Source: Strigops habroptila (taxonomy: Eukaryota > Chordata > Aves > Psittaciformes > Psittacidae). Taken from it: 64,000 bases of DNA. Shown one piece after another: positions 58,446-64,000 of this stretch. The notes below the pieces were generated by a model. That model did no database searches and was not told the DNA's origin. It saw only the letters and a list, made by a program, of their open reading frames with translations. The stretch's first letter is position 1. Each line of letters opens with the position of its first letter. Made by a program: the position numbers and the translations under genes. The stretch lies in the NCBI RefSeq assembly GCF_004027225.2, contig NC_044298.2, positions 434,001-498,000 of the forward strand. The letters run 5' to 3'.

Positions 58446-58602
58446 CGCGGCCGGAGGGGTGGGAGCTCCCGGCCTCCTCCTCCTTCTCCTCCTTTTCTTC
58501 CTCCTCTATCCCCTCTTCCTCGGTCGCCCCGTCGTGCCCAAGCGACCGCTAAAGAAACGCCAGAGCAACGGAGACGTTCAGACCGTTTTAATGGAGGAAT
58601 GA
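58441..58602 (+). other. Small ORF (53 aa) with hydrophobic N-terminal segment, unproven
   Basis: The frame starts at ATG 58441 on the strand opposite GOLPH3L, at the edge of its CpG island. It encodes a leucine/phenylalanine stretch (GLLLLLLLFFLLYPLFLG) then a basic tail (PKRPLKKRQ). The hydrophobic stretch comes from a CTC/CTT pyrimidine run, so it may be chance. I do not recognise it. Confidence 0.2.
58587..58592 (-). other. Candidate HORMAD1 poly(A) signal (ATTAAA)
   Basis: A minus-strand ATTAAA about 860 bases past the HORMAD1 stop. No AATAAA is present between. Confidence 0.35.
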
Positions 58603-59448
58603 TAAAAAGACATTCTGCGTTTCAAAGCCAAAAACCGTCCGGAAACGTTCGGCTATTCCCACCTGAAGGCGGCGGCAGCTCCGCGCAGAGACAGCTTCAA
58701 GTCATGGACAGCCAAGGGAAAAGGACATTGTTTGTTAGGGAAAGGCAAAGTGCCGCGTCCGGCTGCCCAGGGAAGCGTTCGAAGTGCACACATAAGTAAT
58801 CCTCCACCGTTCTAACAGAGCCGCAGCTGAACGCTTTGTAATGACACGTAAATAGATCCCATCACATCTGTACAGCCGTTCTGGCATGAAATATGGAAGT
58901 GGAGGTGTGAAGAAAGCTGCTTACTGGAGTGTGGTGCCTTCAGGCTGGCAGAAATGAGCCCCCCAAGTGCCCCAGCAGCAAAAGCAGAACATGTAACAGC
59001 GCTGAAAGTGAACCCGAGCTTGAATGAACCCAGGACTTGAGGGGGTTTGAGCCCCACGAGGCAGGTTCCGGACAAGGAGTTCCTCAGCTTTGAAACAGAG
59101 CCCAAAGTTCCTGGTGAAACCTTGTGGGTGATGAACCTCCCACAGTCACCATCAGAGCGTACCAGGTTACAAGCAGGAGTTAAATCCCCAACTCACCTTG
59201 GAACAAGTTCTCCCAGTAGTCACCCACCTTTTGTCTTTCCTGATGGGATACAACCTCCTCTGAAAAGTAACTTCTGATTTCTTCACCTGGGCTTCTTGAC
59301 AGGCTTTTTCCTTTTCAAAACTGTCCATTTTGACTACAAACAGAACCCAAAAGATCCCTACAAGATATTGAAATAGGAACATTCACATTCAACAACAACG
59401 TGGAAGTGGCGTGGAGAACTCTGTGAACAACCAGCTGGACACGGGCAT

Positions 59449-62400
59449 CTAGAACTGCTCCTTTGGTTCACTGATCTTCCTCCTTTTTGGCAGCACGTCT
59501 TGGCTGGATGAGAGCTCAAACTGATGAACCTGCCAAGGGAGAACAATCCCTGGGTCACAGGGTGCTGCACAGCTCCATGGCATTAGCAAGTGGAACCTGG
59601 GAAAAGCCCACCCTGACCCGGCTGCATCAAGAGCTGCATTGAGCATCTGGCTTCATCCTGCTACGACCTGGTCCCTGTGCAGAGGTGCTAAGCCTGGAGA
59701 AACATCTGGATACTCTTTGCTGGCAGAACTGACCCTCCCTCTGAACTCCTGAAGGCAGGCTGGGATGTATTTATGCTGTTAGAGCAGGAACTCCTGTGTC
59801 ACAGGGTGCCCGGAGAAGCTGTGGCTGCCCCATCCCTGGCAGTGTTCAAGGCCAGGTTGGACACAGGGGCTTGGAGCAACCTGCTCTAGTGGAAGGTGTC
59901 CCTGCCCGTGGCAGGGGTTGGAGCTGGAGGAGCTGGGGTTCTGTGATTCCATGGAGGCAACACAACTGAAGCCTAGTGCCACGAGCAGCCAGAAGCCAAC
60001 TGCAAATGGGGCAGAAGCAGGCAGCAGGAGCACCCTGCACCACCAGGAGGGTGCTCAGCATCACACCGAGCTGCCTGCCCGAGTTTTAGCCAGTTATTTG
60101 CCTTGCATACGTGTGAAAAGGTGGCAGTTCAGCCTTTAGCTCTGCTGGGCTTTGGGTTATTTAAGGCTGTGGTTAAATTCTAGTATTAAGTTCATTAAAC
60201 CCCCTTAGTTTTCATAACGCAGACAGTAAACATAGAGCAGGATGGGGCTTTTCCTCCACGTCAGGGAATAAATGCATCCTCCAGAAGATCTAACCAGCCC
60301 TAACACATCTTTCTCAGCCTGTGTTAACTGCATCAACACTCGGCTTCTAGCTCTTTGGAACAGATGATTTATTTTTGGATCCTAAGAATCCAAACGTGTT
60401 GAATTTCATGGGAATTGCAGAAGTGATGAGAATCCCATTCTGTCCGTGGGAAATGTATTGAAGCTTAAGAGGTTTATTCACCCTTTGGAACAGAGAAAGA
60501 ACAGCAACAGAACAGTACTAACAGTGCTGGCCTGGAATATCTTTCCGCTCCTTGTCCTGCTCTCTGACACATTAAGTTGAGATGTTTTACTGGCCAAATG
60601 ATCCACCTAAAATCAGAAGAGAGATGTGTCCTTGAGACAGCAGTAAATCTACCTGTATCTTAGAGGCTACAGCAGGGTTCAGTGCTGCAGCACGCACAGA
60701 GCTCTGTCTCTGCTCCCCACTGCTTAAGCTGAAATTGAAATACAGGAGTATTTAAATCCTCAATCATACCCACTGAAGTCACCAGCACTATTTACAGCTG
60801 AAGGTGTCAAAGAGCCCTGTCAGAGAAAAGCAGCAGTTATTTTGATCCCTAAGTCACTCACAGTTACCTGGGCTGATGCTTTTGTAAGATCTCTTAAGGA
60901 CCTGTGGTTGAAGTCATCCTCCACCTTTAAATTAAACCACCTTGCTACATGCAGGGACAGAGCCCGAGTCAGAAACCTGCTTTTTAACAACCTTTCGACA
61001 TGTTTGGGTCTGGCAGAACGAGCAGAGCCATTTCTGTTGGGCAGAGTGTTTAGCTAATGCAGTTTAGAAACAGGAGAATTGCATTCCCAGTTCTCCTACC
61101 AACAGCCAGACCATCTGCTCGCTGTGAAAGCTGCCTCACAGAGCAACAGCCTTTTGGTGCTGCTTCAGAATATGAGCAGGTTTTGTGAAACACCAGCAAG
61201 TAAAAGGTAAAGGCATTTTACTGCTGAAAATACTGGTGTAAATTACCCTTTAGCAGCTTCCCTATTAATTACTCCAAGTAGGAAAGAAGCTTTACAAAAG
61301 CTCTAGTGGAAGTTTTAACAAGCCAGGATGGAGTTTTCATACCTGAGGATTAGAAACATACAGATTCTGGTTCCCTCCAGTCTTTTTCACTTCATCTTCC
61401 TCACAAGTTAAGTGTGGTTCTGCGAAAGAGTTGCATAAGCACAGCGTTGACAACACACTCAGAGCCTCTCAGCACTGCTCTTTGCCACCAGGACACTTTG
61501 GAAGTGCAGGGAATGGGTTCTTCAGAGGGCTCAAATTCTCTGTGTGCAAGTTGGTAACTCCACCAAGCACTGCACCCTCTTACATCTTCAGCATTCAGGG
61601 ATTTCCTACCACAGTCATAAAGATGCTCATGCTAAGTAGTAGATTTACACACAGGATCTTTGGAAAAGTGGGCTTGATCCCCAAACTCCTTTATAGACTG
61701 GACAGCTAAAGGCTGGTCTATGCTGGGAATTGCTTCCAAGATTTAAAACCTAAACACCTCACGAGCCCATTTTTACCCTGTGGGGCCACTGTGGCACAGC
61801 CTGTGCTGCCTCCGAGCCCACCACCAGCAGATGCTCCCAGTTTGGGACCAAACACAACCCAAGGGAGCAGCTCCTGGAGCTACAGTTCCCTTGTCACTGC
61901 CTGCAGCTGCAGGAAACAGAGGCACAACCTGAAGGGACTTGACAAATCCACAGAAACGTTACCTTGAGCTTCTGAACTCCTCACATTATTCCTATCTCCC
62001 TCTTTGTTATCCAGGATGGGATTTTCCTAGATGAAGAAAAAGGACTATCATTTACTGCAGACAAAGCAGGAAGAGGGGTTGTACTCAGATGCTCTGCGCC
62101 AGAGCTTTCCAGGGATTCTCAGTGGAGCAAACTGCTCTGAAGTGATTTCATCGGACATGGAATGTGCAGAGCAGCTCAGCATTCTCTCATTAGTAACGAA
62201 CCACACATTTAATTCAACCACCAAGAAAAACACCTGTAAAAAGTACTCCAGTTGTGGCTGCCTGGATGTATAGTGCTGCACTAAAAGATCCCAGAGCACA
62301 TTTATTGCCAGCCAAAACTCTGGCTGGAGCAGCTCACTTGGGACTGCAACGGGACAGCTTCAGGGAGGCTTCCCTGGGTCCTGGGCTGCTTGTTCAGCTC

Positions 62401-63711
62401 CACACGCTGGTACCCACAGCACGAAGCTGCTCCTCTGCTCCTCTCTAGTCTCGCAGAGACACAACCACCAACAGCAGTGCTGCTGCTGGGCATTCTGCAG
62501 GTGCCCTTGTTCAATACTGCTTTGACAAGGACACATTCTAACTGGAGCAGTCAAATTCAAGCAACAAATGTACTGAAGACATGAGCTTGGTTAAATACAT
62601 CTGGAAACCCAGAGGTTTTTATTAATGTTAGAGCGAGACACGCAGTGACTCCATCAATGGTCTTTCTCTAGGTTATAACCCACAGAACAAGCCACACGGA
62701 ACATGTGTGCTCTTACAGTCATGTCGTGGTTCTCCTCTTCTGGATCATCCCTGTCCACTCGGATCATCTGGAGAGGCATATTGGTCTCTCCACTCTTCAG
62801 GATGCTTTTATCAACGTTTTCCATTCGTTGTTTTTCAGTTGTCACTTTAACTTTCAGCATATGAAAAGGCGTTGGCACTTCACCCACGTTCAGATACATG
62901 GGCTCCCCTTCAAATATCATCCCCTCACATTCACCTTCCTTAAACCCAGGGGGTTGGTAATCAGGTGGTGTAACTGCAGGAAAGGATTCATTAAATGTGT
63001 TAGAATGAAACACAGTCTTGTAAAATGTATTTCTGTGTGGCAAGAGGACTTTTCTCCTTTACATACAAAGAGCTACTAAATAAATGCATGGGGAGCAGAG
63101 GATAACCACTATTCAATGTGTACTAAGTTCTTTTTCCCCCTACACTACAGGCAAAACCCCATTAAAGCCATTTGAAACAGTTAAATATGGAAAGAGATGA
63201 GCTTGAGGCTCTGATTTTTCATTGTAAAGCAACGTAAAGTAATACTTTCTGAAAGCAGAGCTAGCCATTTAAATAGTGATCCCAACTGGCAAACGTGTTA
63301 CATCTTGGCACACTCAGGAAAACTCTGTTTTAAAGTGCACTGAAATCCTGCTCCAGCAAAGTCAGTGACAACCTCGTGTTCCTACAGTGATCAAATCCAT
63401 CCCCTTTGGATTTTTGAGTGTCATCAGAAACAGACACAAGCGAAATAACATCATTAACAAGTCCCACCATCCATAAAGATCATACATGGAAAGATTTCTC
63501 GGAATTGCTTTCCACTGTGTGAACAGAGCTGAGGAATCAGGGTAAGATGGAAACGTTACCTTCATCATAATAGAACAGCTTCATAGTCAGGCAAACATCA
63601 TTTGGTAAGGGGCTGAGGTTCTGCATCAGAACGTAGATCTTGCGGATGAGGAGGATGCTGGCTTTCTTGGTGTCTGCACAGGTGATGGTGGAGTTATTCC
63701 TGATGTCCTTA
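59449..63711 (-). CDS. HORMAD1: HORMAD1, meiotic HORMA-domain protein (3' part)
   Basis: HORMAD1 lies on unsynapsed meiotic chromosome axes, promotes double-strand-break formation and homologue search, and is removed by TRIP13. Minus-strand exons are 63560-63711, 62717-62973, 61963-62026, 61343-61419, 60523-60606 and 59449-59529, with phases fitting. The HORMA part shows [55 protein letters not shown] and [20 protein letters not shown]. The tail shows [30 protein letters not shown] and the C-terminus [20 protein letters not shown], which has a basic NLS and the family's closure-motif position. The first exons lie beyond 64000. The mammalian segment between the SGKVFQ and closure-motif regions (about 25 residues) has no exon I can find, so one small exon may be missing from this model. 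Confidence 0.93.
59790..59955 (+). repeat. CR1 LINE 3' end in HORMAD1 intron
   Basis: A forward CR1 ending 'ggggttctgtgattccatgg', 260 bases from the last HORMAD1 exon. Confidence 0.9.
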
Positions 63712-63959
63712 CTAAAAACGAACAAAGTAGTCAGAGTTTAACACACCAAGCTCTTTCCAACAGTAAGATACATGAGTAACAGACTATGAGTGTCCGAAGC
63801 AGACATACAGGCACTGCAACTCCTCATGCTAAGTGACCTGTGTGTTCTCTGCCCTTTGGAGAGCCAAGCCTGAGGCAGGGGCATCCTGAAAGCATTGTGG
63901 TTCAGCATGTGTGACCAACTGCTGCATTTTACATTACACAGTGCTTAAACAATACCAGG

Positions 63960-64000
63960 GAGGAAAGGAAAGAGGGAGGAAAGGAAAGAGGGAGGAAAGG
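63960..64000 (+). repeat. GGAAA/GGGAGG purine repeat at window edge
   Basis: Tandem aggaaaggaaagagggagg units run off the right edge. Confidence 0.8.

Noticed and set aside
59167-59382. Minus-strand frame with MDSFEKEKACQEAQ downstream of the HORMAD1 stop
   Set aside because: It lies after the TAG that ends the conserved [12 protein letters not shown] tail, so it is most likely 3' UTR.
62031-62273. 80-codon plus-strand frame opposite a HORMAD1 intron
   Set aside because: The HORMAD1 exon at 61963-62026 lies beside it on the other strand. The plus frame has no recognised homology, and its length is within chance.

Overview
The window is vertebrate nuclear DNA, and almost certainly a bird microchromosome. 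It is very GC-rich and gene-dense with short introns. It carries many 5'-truncated CR1 LINE copies in both orientations, with the avian CR1 3' end, and many G-rich minisatellites. The gene set (PRCC, SH2D2A, INSRR, NTRK1, GLMP, CCT3, MCL1, ENSA, GOLPH3L, HORMAD1) corresponds to human 1q21-q23 genes that I recall as lying on chicken chromosome 25. The species cannot be fixed from the sequence alone.

Layout. 1-3.5 kb: last five exons of PRCC (+). 5.5-7.1 kb: SH2D2A (-), T-cell SH2 adaptor, with its first exon(s) unresolved. 9.7-20.9 kb: complete 22-exon INSRR (+), an alkali-sensing insulin-receptor-family kinase. 22.2-29.5 kb: complete 17-exon NTRK1/TrkA (+), the NGF receptor, including the 18-nt ectodomain microexon. 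32.2-35.8 kb: GLMP (-), recognisable but broken by several frameshifts. 35.9-36.5 kb: only the last two coding exons of CCT3 (-). 36.5-40.4 kb: a gene-free junction with a CR1 and an extremely AT-rich block. 40.5-45.3 kb: complete MCL1 (-). 47.4-52.1 kb: complete ENSA (-). 53.3-57.3 kb: complete GOLPH3L (-). 58.6-63.7 kb: the 3' half of HORMAD1 (-), which runs off the right edge.

Two blocks are joined. PRCC-SH2D2A-INSRR-NTRK1 matches human 1q23.1, except that INSRR is on the same strand as NTRK1 rather than divergent from it. MCL1-ENSA-GOLPH3L-HORMAD1 matches human 1q21.3 in order and strand. GLMP-CCT3 (human 1q22) sits between them. No new multi-gene system is evident. The genes are unrelated in function apart from the two neighbouring receptor kinases.

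The most unusual observations are: a roughly 97% identical inverted copy of INSRR exon 6 inside INSRR intron 10; a compensated double indel in the NTRK1 activation loop; frame disruptions in GLMP; the truncation of CCT3 at a synteny junction; and a seven-CCAAT-box promoter at ENSA.
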